Shown here piece after piece: positions 22,872-34,324 of a stretch of 64,000 nt of DNA. Where the stretch lies: NCBI GenBank assembly GCA_022701365.1, contig JAKUHH010000025.1, positions 496,001 to 560,000 of the forward strand, written 5' to 3'. The position numbers and the translations under genes are program-made. The notes under the pieces are model-generated. The model had not been told where the DNA came from, did not search any database, and saw nothing but the letters and a program-made list of their open reading frames with translations. The stretch is from Mycocentrospora acerina. Lineage: Eukaryota > Ascomycota > Dothideomycetes > Pleosporales. Every line of letters begins with the position of its first letter. Within the stretch, counting starts at the first letter, position 1.

Positions 22872-23864
22872 TTACACTCGGCGTGTTCTGGATACTGGAA
22901 TTAATGGCATCTGTAGTGGCCTCTTGCACGCTGTGAAACCCCGTGGTGACGGGTACTTCCAGTCGAGCCAAAAATTCCACAGCATGACTGAGGTTGTGCT
23001 CGATGCCCAGTACAATAACAGTGCCGATGGCAGGGTCTGGCAGAGTGGCCCAATGAGCAGCGCAAATCCCATCAAGGTCCTCCTAATCAGGAGCGGCCAC
23101 TTCGCATCGCTACTAACTGTGTTCTTCGAGGTGTAAATGTTCGCGAACATGATTGCTGAGACAACAAACGGCAGAGCTCCGGTTGGGTCAGGAAGCAATA
23201 AGTCCTGGAACCAGAGCATCCCCTCATTTGCAAGAGACGGCTCGAACCAAGGATTATTGGTCATAGTCACTCCATGTACACTTGGAACGACCTCTTCACT
23301 TCTAAACGCAGAGAACCCCATAGCTAACAGTCCATCTCTCGCACCGCACATTTGCCGAATTACCTCCGCCATGGTGAAGAAGATTGGTATTTGCGCAAAT
23401 GTCCAGCTAATTTGCCCTCGAAGCGTGACATTCCACCTCTTGTCCAGCTTCGCGATTTCCTGTTTGACCTCTTTCTTCACTTGCATCACACCCTCCCTTG
23501 GGTGCCGGAAGTTTCCGCGCTTAAGCACCTCGTCTCGCTTATGGAAGGCGAGAGCTTGCCGCAGCGGATGCAGGCCAATATAACGCGCAGTGAGAGATCG
23601 CGACCAGGATCCAGCTGTCGTGACGAGTACAGCGCGAGTAATGAAAGCGGTAAGCGGAATAGCCGCGTACCATGGGACTTGTGTGTGGATGAGAGACATC
23701 ATCTCATGCGGTAGGTAGAGGATCGCATCGAGGACTGGATCTTGTCGTGGAGCGGTCGCATGGAAAGCGCGTGTTGGTGGAACAATACATGATGATTTGG
23801 GTGCAATAACTCTCCACGAGAGCGATTGGCATATTGGCCGCCGCAACAATCTTGAGGAAAGCAT
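22872..23864 (-). CDS. COX18: COX18/OXA2-like mitochondrial membrane insertase
   Basis: Single-exon gene for 330 aa in the Oxa1/YidC/Alb3 family. Cox18 inserts the C-terminal part of Cox2 into the mitochondrial inner membrane. The first ~40 residues (starting MLSSRLLRRPICQSLSWRVI, ending near TRAFHATAPRQ) form a basic presequence. The first membrane segment is VPWYAAIPLTAFITRAVL, matching the Cox18 consensus of PWW..I...T...R. Then come a basic matrix loop (KKEVKQEIAKLDKRWNVTLR), a second segment starting ISWTFAQIPIFFTMAEVIRQ, and later hydrophobic segments including LLIGPLCQTLPSALLLYWAS. OXA1 itself is less likely because the C-terminal tail is short. It is head to head with ALG11 across 199 bp. 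Confidence 0.85.
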   Translation of the reverse strand: MLSSRLLRRPICQSLSWRVIAPKSSCIVPPTRAFHATAPRQDPVLDAILYLPHEMMSLIHTQVPWYAAIPLTAFITRAVLVTTAGSWSRSLTARYIGLHPLRQALAFHKRDEVLKRGNFRHPREGVMQVKKEVKQEIAKLDKRWNVTLRGQISWTFAQIPIFFTMAEVIRQMCGARDGLLAMGFSAFRSEEVVPSVHGVTMTNNPWFEPSLANEGMLWFQDLLLPDPTGALPFVVSAIMFANIYTSKNTVSSDAKWPLLIRRTLMGFALLIGPLCQTLPSALLLYWASSTTSVMLWNFWLDWKYPSPRGFTACKRPLQMPLIPVSRTRRV

Positions 23865-24063
23865 ATCGTGAAGAGGGATATCTCTCTGCTATTTGCGGTT
23901 TCTTGTGTCCGTCGTTCTTTCCGCCGGAGAAGCTTGGCAGGGTCCACGACGCTACTGCACCACCGTGTCATCCCATCTGTCACAAGCTTGTTGCTACCAT
24001 TCATTCGAGTCCAGCGTCTTCGTCGCTGTTTGTCGTAACACCCCAGGTTCCTGTTTCTTCAGG
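23865..24063. promoter_or_regulatory. Shared divergent promoter, COX18-like/ALG11
   Basis: Only 199 bases separate the two start codons, so both transcripts must initiate from this spacer. No specific binding site is claimed. Confidence 0.5.
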
Positions 24064-25817
24064 ATGAGTTTCTTAGTTGTTATCCTTTCGCTGCTCGCTC
24101 CTCTTTTTGTATCACTCATTTTTATTCCAAAAGTCTTCCGCTTCTTCGCTGAAACAGTGGGATCTCATCTTCGTCGATCGTCTCGTACCAGAAGGGAGCT
24201 GCTGCTGGCCAGAGTTGAAAGCGAGAAGATAAAATATGACGCGCAGCATAAAGACGAAAAGAGAAACAGTAATCGTAGGGAGGATGTCGCATCCACAATT
24301 ACCAGCGGCGCGATGGACGGAGAGAGGGCGGACAAGAACTGGAGCGGCATAGTGGGCTTCTTCCATCCATTTTGGTTTGTCATCTGAGCCACATAGCCTA
24401 TGCGATCTTTCAATAACAGGGTTATTCTAGCAATGCAGGCGGCGGTGGTGAGCGTGTCCTCTGGGCAGCTATTCGAGCTACACAGAAACGATGGCCAGGA
24501 GCGGTTTGTGTTGTCTACACAGGCGACCACGATGTCGATAAGACTGCTATACTCAAGCGTGTTGAAGATCGCTTTAACATCCATTTACATCCGCCGACCA
24601 TCCACTTTTTATACCTCACGACGCGCAATTGGGTCCTCGCCAGCACATGGCCGCGCTTCACACTACTAGGCCAATCTCTTGGTTCTTTGATCCTCGCGTA
24701 CGACGCATTCACACTACTGGTACCCGATATTTTTATCGACACTATGGGCTACGCCTTTTCTCTTGCTTTATCTTCGCTCTTCTTCCCCAGCGTACCTACT
24801 GGCGCCTACGTTCACTATCCCACCATTTCAACGGACATGCTCGACTCTCTGCAGGCAGGAGGACAAGGTGTTAACGCCGGAACAGGAAAGGGATACCGCG
24901 GTATTGCGAAGAAGAAGTATTGGCAGCTTTTCGCGCAGCTTTACAGCAAAGTTGGCAGCACAATTGATGTAGTCATGACGAACTCTACCTGGACGCAGAG
25001 CCACATCAAGTCACTCTGGGGACCCTACCGCGATCGGCGCAACAATACTCCTTACAACGAAATTGACGTCGTTTTTCCACCTGTCGCAGTCGAAGAAGTG
25101 GCCGAGGCTGTTGAGGTCTCCGAAGCGAGCGAGGAGAAGCGCGGCCCCATCATTCTTTGTATCGCACAATTTCGACCCGAGAAAAACCACCCACTTATTC
25201 TTGAAGCATTTGCCTCTTTTCTACGCTCAAATCCTCAGCTACCTGCTTACCGCCATGAAACGCCAAAACTTGTACTTATTGGCTCGGTTCGCAACTCCCA
25301 TGATGACGCAACGCGTGTGTATAATTTGCGACTTCAGGCCCATGAGCTCCATATCAAGGACAATGTTGAGTTTCTATGTGACGCACCATGGCCACAGATG
25401 CTCGAGTGGATGAGCAAAGCAAGTGTGGGCGTGAATAGCATGTGGAACGAGCACTTTGGAATTGGTGTTGTCGAATACCAAGCTGCAGGGTTGATTTCGG
25501 TAGTTAATGACTCTGGTGGTCCGAAACTAGACATTGTAGTTGAGGTGGATGGGAAACCTACCGGTAAGTCAATGTTATCTAATGACACACATGCGATTAC
25601 GTACAATATAGGCTGATAATAATCAGGTTTTCATGCTACAACATCGGCTCAATACGCAGAAGGATTCCGCAAAGCTCTCACAATGTCGCCCGAAGAGACA
25701 CTCTCAATGAGGCGAAGGGCTCGCAAATCAGCAGAGCGATTCACCGATCAAGGATTTGCAGACAAATGGTTGCAAAACATGGAAAAACTGGTTGTGTTAC
25801 AGATGAAAAGAACATAG
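24064..25817 (+). CDS. ALG11: Alg11 alpha-1,2-mannosyltransferase
   Basis: GDP-Man:Man3GlcNAc2-PP-dolichol alpha-1,2-mannosyltransferase, which adds the fourth and fifth mannoses on the cytosolic face of the ER. Exons 24064-24374, 24431-25563 and 25627-25817 give 544 aa. The N-terminus has a membrane anchor (MSFLVVILSLLAPLFVSLIF). The first splice restores the family motif HPFCNAGGGGERVLW (~101-115); the earlier AG at 24418-24419 would lose the Cys. GT4 features follow: YTGDHDVDK, DTMGYAFS, TNSTWTQSHIKSLW, IAQFRPEKNHPL, and the sugar-nucleotide motif region SMWNEHFGIGVVEYQAAG with the EX7E-type acidic pair. Length and architecture are normal. Identity is secure. Confidence 0.95.
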
Positions 25818-26793
25818 AGGTAGCGCCTACATGAAAGTAGAAGACTAGAAGGTGATTAAACGTGCGATTTTGATCGCCTAAATATTTGGTATTCGATATC
25901 AGATGTATTCGTTACATGACATTTGACTTCTATCAACCGCCCTTGGCAATTCATCTCCAAACTTGGGTAAAGACTTTAAATATTGCTTTTGTGTTTTTTT
26001 GTGCCAACAGCAGAGCTCAACCTGCCAAGAACATTGATCGAATACCCAACGAAACATGTTCGCCAAGAGCATACAGCATATATTAATGGTTTTCGGTGGT
26101 TTGATAGACATAAACATATACTTGAAGAATTAGCAAACCTTCAATCGTGAAGTTAATAGACTCTACTGGAATAGAGAGATAAGAGGGGTCAAGTAAACAA
26201 AAATATCAAAGGCAATCTTAACCCCATGATCGGCGCAGGTTCTTGGCGTGGAACTACATAGTTTATAGACCGCAAGCATAGAACGCAGATCATGGATGTT
26301 GAAAGTAGTAAGCTCTGGATGCAAGAAATGGAGGAAACAGCTGATGGTAATGATGAGAACGATTAGTGAAACCCCAGAGAATCAACCAAAGTTTCGCGAG
26401 CTGAAACTAGTATATCGTGTGAATCTAGAAGTAAATGAACGACCAATGTGGTACTTCAGCATCATTCTTTTGCACATCTTGCAGTCCCTCCATCAGACAC
26501 CACCATAGCAAGGATAATCTCCGTAGGTCCCGATGACAAGCATATGGAATTGGAATGGCAGTAGTCCGGAACATCACATTGCAAGTCCAAATTTATGCTT
26601 TTCGAAGTATTCCATTGACCTGCCGACCTATACATATTTCATGACGCCGTCATTGTGTCCTGTGAAGGCCCATATCGAGCCGCGTCACTGTATCGTCGTG
26701 ACTAATTCCACCCCACAATTGGAAAATGCCGCTGGTTTGTTTTGAGCAACCCCGAGAAAGGCAAATGTCGAAGAAAGGAACGAAAGAAGGCGC
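25818..26793. other. Intergenic between convergent ALG11 and RPP1
   Basis: About 1 kb, AT-rich in the first 600 bases. Nothing recognised besides 3' flanks. Confidence 0.45.
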
Positions 26794-27283
26794 TTAGTCG
26801 AAAAGACCGAAGCCCATGTCGTCGTCTGACTCCTCCTTCTCTGTAGTAAAATGTCAGTTTCCACGCGGGGCTTAGAGGGGTATTCTTGAACGTACCCTCC
26901 TCCTTCTCCTCCTCGGCGGGCGCAGCGTCAGCAGCACCACCGGCAGCGGCAGCACCACCGGCACCGGCAGCGGCGGGAGCACCGCCGGAGCCAACGTTCA
27001 GGAGCAGGTCCTTAACATCCTTGCCCTCAAGAGCCTGTCCACGTATCAGATACCGCCTGCATGTGCCAATTTAATCGTTCGCGCGCACCTTGGCGAAGAG
27101 TGTTGTCCAGATGGGCTCGACGTCCTCGATCTTTGCGGCCTTGATGAGAGACTGGAGCTTGTCGGCCTGACAACGTTAGCGACTGTGCCCACAGTTGCAT
27201 CCGGGGATTCGCACAGTGATGTCGACACCGTCATCGGCGAGGATGAGAGCGGCGTAGGAAGTGGCGAGCTCGGAGGTAGACAT
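26794..27283 (-). CDS. RPP1: 60S acidic ribosomal protein P1
   Basis: Stalk protein of the large ribosomal subunit that recruits translation GTPases. Four exons, 27283-27215, 27166-27089, 27034-26896 and 26840-26794, give 110 aa. The N-terminal dimerisation domain starts MSTSELATSYAALILADDGV and runs through ADKLQSLIKAAKIEDVEPIW. An Ala/Gly/Pro hinge follows (~65-95). The protein ends with the acidic P-protein tail ESDDDMGFGLFD. P1 rather than P2 is indicated by the MSTSELA start and the LATSYAALIL segment. Introns are 45-55 nt. It is divergent from the CUB1-like gene. Confidence 0.95.
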
Positions 27284-27960
27284 TGCGGCGGTCTTGATCG
27301 TGAGTTGTGTCGAGATGTCGAGGACGTTCAAGAGCGACGAGATAGACGCAATTTGGTGTCGTGGGAAAGCTAAGCGAAACAAGCTAGTCCGAGAGAGGAA
27401 ACGCCGACCAACATGGGGCTCAACTGCTCGACTTACTCTATGATCTTTGAGGCCTGATGAACATGAACAGAGCTGAAATATTTCAATGAAATACGTGATG
27501 ATGTTGATTGAATTTGTTGAGTAGGAATTCAGCTTGAGACTGAGGCATCTTCCCCAATCATGCCTACACACAATCTGCCGAGACATGGCTTAAAGAGTGG
27601 AAACAGTTTAGAACTTAGAGCCATTGTTAAAATTCGCGCCTCATGTAACGACAACATTGGTTCTCTCTCTTGCTTCTGGTGGCTCCGGAAGCCGAACCTT
27701 TGTGGTGTTGTGCTCTCATGTTCCTGTGTGACGTCAACAGGCCAATGAGCATCGTCTAGGGTCCCTGTACTTTCTTCCAATCGGTGTTGCTTACATAACA
27801 ACCAGTGACGCACCTGCACTTGCTTCCCCGCTTATGTCGATAGACTCCCGAATTGGCAAACGCTTTCCTGAGAGCTGCAGTTCATCCTTGAGCTGGAAAC
27901 CCACCGTACCGTCGCCGATAACCCCGTCTGAGTGTCGCCTATTGACGCCAACTGCCCGCC
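27284..27960. promoter_or_regulatory. Divergent promoter region, RPP1/CUB1-like
   Basis: 677 bases between the two start codons. It contains a perfect TGACGTCA palindrome at 27729-27736, the consensus of CRE/ATF bZIP factors. The RPP1-proximal third is AT-rich; the CUB1-proximal part is GC-balanced. Function of the palindrome is inferred from sequence only. Confidence 0.4.
27729..27736. promoter_or_regulatory. CRE-like palindrome TGACGTCA
   Basis: Perfect 8-bp CRE/ATF site in the RPP1/CUB1-like divergent promoter. Binding is inferred from consensus only. Confidence 0.35.
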
Positions 27961-29741
27961 ATGACCGACTCACCAATATCGCGCATTCCGCTGGATCCGA
28001 AAGAACAACCGATCCTTGATAAGCTGCAGTCGATACGGACGGAGCTCGAGTTGCTGAAGCGTGACCGCTCGACATATGTCAAAAGCCAGGATGTTCTGAA
28101 TCTGTACGACCAGGTCATTGAGCAGGTGATGATATTGAACGAAATTCGAGTGACGAAACGGCTTGAACAGAATAAAGGTATGTACTTTTACGGACTGCAT
28201 TTGCAATTTTACTAAGAAATATGTTACTACAGTCGACTACATGTTAGACGATTGCTTCCAGCTTATATCACTTGCATTTATGACAGTGGGGAAAAACCAT
28301 GAAGCACCTGCAGTGTATGTTTCTATGTTTTCTGTGCTATCTCACGTGAGCTAACTCGCCAAAGATATTCATACATCTCAACAGCTAAGGTGAGCATGCT
28401 GTCAAGGTTTTGAATGTTCTTGACTAACTTGAATAGCGGCTTTTGGATCATCTAAAAGAAGCTACATTCTACTCGTCAAAGGATTTAGAGGGCCTCAAGA
28501 GCCAACTTAATGACTGTCGACGTTATGTTGACAGAGGTCGAGAAGACTATAGCCCTCATCTTCTCACACTTCTCGATGCCCGAATCCAGGTGTGCGAAGA
28601 GACATTGGCAGACCTAGAACTGAACCTATCAGGGCTCACTCCTGAACTCACACCAAAATGGGATAAGTTAGTGTCGATACTCAGATCTTTGTCTGCAGCC
28701 AATACCAGATCAAAGGTATGGAATAATCCACTCGGTCGATCCTGGATGCTGACTGATTGATCAGTTTGATGAAAAAGAAGTGGACGAACTTTCGGAAGAA
28801 CTGGACAAAGTTGAGAAAGAACTAAGACCACTTGGAATCCGCGCATATGAGAGCGAGGGCTCAGCGGAGGACAAGTTTGCCGAGATGGTTGAGAAGATGC
28901 AAATTAACATGGCCAACCCAGAGCCAGCTCCAGAAGCGAAGAAGCTGATCGAAAACCTCCTGCGGCGCAACCTTCTCTGGGTGACATTGTGCAAACAAAA
29001 GTTGGTTTTACCCGGGCTGTGATGACTTTTACTGATTTCTTTACAGACGCGGTCGCATAGCGCCTGCCTTTCAGGATACATACAACAAACTTTCCGCCAT
29101 CCGAAACAAGCTTGAAAAGCTCTCGCTGACGCAAGCCTGGTCCCTGCGTGAGACAGACCTTTGGGATTTCCAACGCCAGCTCGATCGCATTGATGAATCT
29201 CGTGTTGACGGTAACTTCCTTGATGCGCTTGGGAGACCTTCGGAGATATACGAGCAGAGGGTGGGTTGAATATCGTTCAACTGAATATGAAATTAATACT
29301 TGAACAGATACTACTCTACTTTCTCCGAAAAAGCTATGCCATCATATATCAATTGCTTCTGATGTCTGAACCGGTATCTGAAGCTCTGCAACCGATCTAC
29401 AACCAGCTGACAACACTCCGAAAATGCCTCCTTGAGGTGAAGAAGCTTGGTGGTGTCTCGTCACCAAGAGAACTCTACCCATACAGCATGAAGGTGGGCT
29501 AATTTTGGTTGACGTATTTCTATTTTTGCTGACAAGACCGCAGCTGAACTCTATCGACAATATGCGCGTAGACGGAAAATTTATGATTGGCGACGAAATT
29601 CCTGACGGACAAGCAAGTGTCACGCACTTACTTGAGGAATGCTTTGAACTTGCTTACGAACTGAGAAATGACGCGGAGGATCAGAGCTCTGCAGAACCAA
29701 CCCCTCAAAATGAGGCAGCAAACGAATCCGTTACGACGTAA
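27961..29741 (+). CDS. DUF2408/UPF0662 protein, CUB1 (YPL260W)-like
   Basis: Conserved fungal protein of the UPF0662/DUF2408 family. The yeast homologue CUB1 is linked to DNA repair and proteasome function; the molecular activity is unknown. Eight exons: 27961-28177, 28233-28314, 28364-28388, 28437-28715, 28765-29000, 29047-29260, 29308-29493 and 29544-29741, for 478 aa. It is almost all helical: PILDKLQSIRTELELLKRD, then DYMLDDCFQLISLAFMTVGK, STAKRLLDHLKEATFYSSKD and LLYFLRKSYAIIYQLLLMSE. Exon 3 is only 25 nt (YSYISTAK). The donor at 29001 is GTTGGT, weaker than usual. The last ~20 residues are acidic and disordered. Convergent with the SET gene. Confidence 0.85.
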
Positions 29742-29951
29742 TCTTATTGCACTTTCTCTTCTTTTGCAACAGCAGCGACAACTAGGTTTTCTTTGTAAGA
29801 AATGATTGTTCTCGCGCCACAACATTCGTGTTGTTTGTTATAGCTGGCTGCCACATGGGTTTGCACTGCAATTGGTTTGAAAGTTGGCGGACCTCCCCAC
29901 ACTTCACCGCACTGTCATTTCGATAACTGTACTCTTGTTGGCACTCAGATT

Positions 29952-30612
29952 TCAATCAAGCTGTATTTGAAGGAGCTGTTCTATTTCCTCTTCTGGCAGT
30001 GGAGGAAGCGGGGCGTCGGTGTCTTTGAAAGTCAGACGACTCCCATAGGAAATGCCTTTTGTTATTAGGAATGTATTCTGAGTAAGCATTTTTTTCTCGC
30101 ATCACTCACAAAGCTCCTCCCCGGCGGGAATTTCACGAAGCGTTCGGTATGTGATGATTTGGTGTTCGGGATTTCGTTCCCAAGATACATTTTGATGCTG
30201 AGTCGAGTGATTGAACATTGATCCCAGACCAAACACGACTGCTTGTGCCATTTGTTTTTTGCCGTTTGAATCGAGGATCGGCCAGTTGCTATTCTTTGTA
30301 TTAGTGGATGTATGTTGGAGAGGAAAAAGCGGGCAGAATTGCCGAACTGACTAGGTATAATGGTAGAGCGATGTGTGCTCAATGTGGTTCTTGTTTTCCT
30401 CCAAGCCGAGGATCAGTACCGTGCAGACATCTATAATGGTTTTTGCTGGGATATTTCGCTTCGCGAATACACCTCGACCTGTCCACCCATCAGTGTTACT
30501 GAATGACCATCTGGAGAGATACCCTATCGAGACCTTTTGGCGTGTCGAGTTTGATCTCCAGATCCGCACAGCGCTGGAGTGGAATCGTGTTGTCTTCTGT
30601 CACTACAGTCAT
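29952..30612 (-). CDS. Small SET-domain protein
   Basis: A 162-aa protein that is almost only a SET domain, the lysine methyltransferase fold. Exons 30612-30534, 30478-30352, 30288-30110 and 30055-29952; introns of 54-63 nt. Motifs in order: LDTPKGRGVFAKRNIPA (GxG turn that binds S-adenosylmethionine), TSLYHYTYNWP, GLGSMFNHS (the NHS motif), YRTLREIPAGEELCISYG (catalytic-tyrosine motif). There is no pre-SET or post-SET zinc cluster, so it belongs to the small SETD/ribosomal-methylase-like group rather than classic histone methylases. Intron 1 was placed at GTCTCG because that donor alone joins PKG to RGVFA in frame. Substrate unknown. Head to head with TRAPPC13. Confidence 0.82.
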
Positions 30613-30842
30613 GTTTGGTGTCGGTAGCCCTTGACACAATTGCGAATTTCACGTGCAGAGAGGATTGCGGTGGAGTTGCTAAGAATAAATTTGTCAGTGA
30701 GGATGGGCGATTCGGAGTGGCGCGGAGATGCCCCACTTTGGCAACTAGGTACCCGCCGTTGGCCTGCCATGTCGAGTGACGAAGCTCAGGCTCCCGCTCC
30801 AACCTGCTCCTCCGCTGCTGGTTGATAGACCATCTGACTAAC

Positions 30843-31918
30843 ATGGCGCACCAGCGAAACCAGTCCATGGGCGACTCGCTCAAGTCGCCGCATTCCGTGA
30901 GTTTGAAAGTCCTCCGGTACGTTCGTATCTCTCACCCCACTCAAGCTATTCTGATAAACCGCTCCAGGCTCTCCCGTCCCTCTCTCGCAACCCAACACCC
31001 CCTCCCCAATTCCCAGACCCTGGGCATATCGCCCAAGGCGTCCCTAGCATATCCCTCGAGTGACGATACGAAGAACGATGCCTTCGTCCTCAGCCCCGTA
31101 CTCAATCTTCCTGAAGCCTTTGGCAGCGCATACGTTGGCGAGACCTTCTCGTGCACGCTCTGCGCAAACAACGAGCTTGATCCGTCGGATGCTGGTAAAG
31201 CGATATCCGGTGTGCGTATACAAGGCGATATGCAGACGCCGTCGAATCCGACGGGCTCGCCGCTGGAACTTGCTGGCGCGGAAAGCGATGGTTCAGCAGT
31301 ATCCCCGGCCCCTGGAGAGTCGTTGCAACGTATCTTGCGGTTTGAGCTCAAGGAGGAGGGGAATCACGTTTTGGCTGTTACGGTCACGTACACGGAGACG
31401 GCACTGGGAGAGGGGAAGGCGGCGAGTGGGAGAGTGAGGACGTTTCGCAAGCTGTATCAATTTGTTGCACAGCAATTGTTGAGTGTGAGGACAAAAGCGG
31501 GAGATTTGGGGGTTAGAGATGGGGTAGAGAGATGGCTGCTCGAGGCGCAGTTGGAAAATATGGGGGAAGGGAGTGTGGCTTTGGAGGTGAGCGATCGCGT
31601 GGTGTTTGTTTCTTTGGGCAGAGGAGAGATATTGACGCAGAACAGGCCGTCAGTGTGACACCCAAACCGCCACTTCGCTCGACGTCTCTCAACTGGGACA
31701 TGCCATCTCCAGGACCGGGTCCAGCTAATGCCCCAATACTAACACCCCGCGATGTGATTCAAGTAGCATTCCTCCTGGACCACCAGCCCGGCACCGAGGA
31801 TGAAGACGACTCTGCCACAACAGACAAAAGAGTCCTTGGGCAAATGCAAATTCAATGGCGGAGTGCTCTTGGCGATCGAGGATCTCTCAGCACGGGATGG
31901 CTTACTAGCCGACGCTGA
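30843..31918 (+). CDS. TRAPPC13: TRAPP complex subunit 13 (DUF974)
   Basis: Subunit of the TRAPP tethering complexes, which act as Rab exchange factors in ER-Golgi and endosomal traffic. Exons 30843-30916, 30968-31586 and 31646-31918 give 321 aa. The N-terminus begins HSVSLKVLRLSRPSLATQHP. The DUF974 beta-sandwich core includes GSAYVGETFSCTLCANNE, ELKEEGNHVLAVTVTY, FRKLYQFVAQQLLSVRTK and LLEAQLENMGEGSVALE. The C-terminus reads LNWDMP and VLGQMQIQWRSALGDRGSLS, typical of fungal members. Length is close to the family's. Starts 230 bp from the SET gene in the opposite direction. Confidence 0.88.
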
Positions 31919-34324
31919 GAGTTTGCACGTTCTATTTGGACAGGTGATGCTGAACTGCCGAGAGTCATTGAAAGCTTAAAATAGATAATCTCCGGTACCT
32001 GCGCTTGCGTAATCGCGATCAGCGGACCCCTATTCGGAGAGTGTTCCGACAGGTCTCTTGCTGAAATTTGGATGTGCTCAGCGTGCGTTTCTACGACAGT
32101 TGCAAACGGCTGATTGGAGCTGGAGTCGCATCCTCGCTCCCAGATACGACACACTTCGTTTGGGTATACATCACGTGTATCGGACCACTGCTTGCCGTAC
32201 TTTGATTACTTTGCGTCGCAGAGTGTCAGTCTGGCCACGGAAAAGAAGAGATGCACGCCATTTAAGCTTTGCGGGAGAGAGAAGCGCCCATCTATTTGAC
32301 GAACGTGGGCGCGTGATGCAGATCGGGAGGGAGTCGAAAGACAGCGCTCCCCTGACCCCGATTCGACACCCCCCAACGCAGTCGAATGATCGCCCAGAGA
32401 AGAAGATGGAAGCGAGGCGAGTCTATTTGAAACCATTCCGCTTGACGAGATCATGTGTGCCATGGTACACTTTGTCCGTCTAACATTAGACATAGACAAT
32501 TTAATAGTCTATGGTAGATACGAGTACGCCCATGTCTTGGTGTATCTTGTGTGACTGAACTGGGGTATGTCTAACATATGCAAGGTTACCCCAGATGTTT
32601 TTTCGTAGAGGGTGGGTCTGTGCTGAAGACAAGTGAGGATTTTCTTCCTATTGTGAACTATTGCGAACCGCTGAAGGGTCTGCGATCGTCGAGAGGGGGG
32701 TGGAAAAGATAAAAACGAAATGAGATGGAGAGAAGCGGGATTGAAGGGGAGGGGATTGTGTTTGATCAACATTGATGATCATAGACCCAACCCAACCCAA
32801 CCATGTTTGCTTGTGAAGTTGTGCGGCGCATATATGCTGTGTGTTTATCAAGCCGTGCGCCATTCCTCCACCTGCGTAGTGGAGACAGGACAGGAAATAA
32901 ACAGGCTAATTGCAGTGCGCGGCCCTGGTGGCGGGTGAGCAGAATTTACGACAATGCTTCAAGATGGCGATGCTTGGTCTTTGACTACTGCCTTTTCTTG
33001 TGAGAGGATGTGTGCTTAGTTTTCCCGCTGTTGTCTATTCCCCTGCAGTAGCGTGGCTTAGGGCTAGATGTGGCCTACAAACAAGGTATGATTTCAGCCG
33101 CTTACTGGGTTGAGTGGTATGCAGCACAGCTAGACGATTGTGCATGTATACGTGTGAATGTGAATGTGAATGTGAATGTGAATGTGAATGTAGGTATGCG
33201 TGCGTGCATGACAGGGGCGAGGTGCAGATGTAAGGGTTTGTGCTGGGCGCATGGCAGGATGATGCACTGGGGGCGACGGGTGGATGAGTGACAGACGTAG
33301 ACATGGGTGGGCTGATTGAGATACTGACGTCGAGGCTGCACAAGTGTTGTTTATAGTGGAGGCGAAGGGGTGAAACGCGGTTGTGCAATGTCCATGTGCA
33401 TCTCTTCTTGATATTACGTGCCGTAAGTCTGGGGTGCTGGGTGTTGCGGCGCCCCAATTGGGAATGGGGGCTGGATGGCGCCTTCCCAAAGCGTGCCGTG
33501 TTCCTCACCATCCCTGTTGCGCTTTTCGCCGAACAGCACGGGGATCATGGACAACGGACATGGATGATGTGAAATGCCATTGTGCAGCCTTGGTGTTTTG
33601 TTTTTGCAGAGAAGAAAGGCTGGCGAGAGCGGGCGCTGGCACGCGTCGCGCATGGGTGTCTGGGGAGAATGCGAAGACGGCGCCTGGGGACGCGGACGAG
33701 GACGAGGGGTAGTAGGTTTTGACAGGTGTGTGGCCACGGTGAGGAGCGGGAAGTGGGAAGTGCTCTGCACTAGCCGGTGTGCAAGTGTACGAAGCTCCTA
33801 CGCGCGATAAGGTCGCTGTGCAAGTGGCCTAGAGCCTAGCAAGCAAACCCAGCACCTAAGCACGCCCCGGGCTGGCTCTGGCTCTGGCCCTGGCCCTCGA
33901 GGCGGCTGTTTGGCTGGCTTGTGACCGAAGATGCTCCGCCAGTCCACGACTGGTTGCAAACATAGTCGGGTGTTTGGTTTGGTTCGCTGCCTCCTCCAGT
34001 TCCCCTCGCAGAGCGTTTGCCAGGTACGCGTTCGCGACGACGCCTCTTCTTCTTCTTCCTCTCCCTCACGACGCCTTTGCACCCGCACATTTTCTCTCGC
34101 CTCGAGCACGCCCTCTCTCGCCCACAGCCAAGCCTCTCCCTCATTTCACCCCGTGCACAAGAGCGCCCTGCGACACGGCACACAAAATACCGTTGCTGCA
34201 AGTCGGCGTCCAATCCCCAATGACCTAAGTCCGTAGCCACGCCCGACGACCCCCAGTTGCGACAGGAATCTTTTTGGCCAAATTCTATGCCTTAGCCAGC
34301 ACACACGCACGCATCCTTTCCACC
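31919..34324. other. 2.4 kb intergenic region
   Basis: It holds the 3' flank of TRAPPC13, a GAATGT microsatellite at 33154-33191, and from about 34020 a pyrimidine-rich leader before the DENN gene. Several open frames of 100-158 codons lie in conflicting registers and have repeat or Ser/Pro composition. None is convincing as a gene. Confidence 0.45.
33154..33191. repeat. GTGAAT hexanucleotide microsatellite
   Basis: Six perfect copies of GTGAAT plus two bases. Confidence 0.95.

Noticed and set aside
33035..33511. Frame with repeated HSHSHS / VNVNVN peptides
   Set aside because: It is a translation of the GTGAAT microsatellite.
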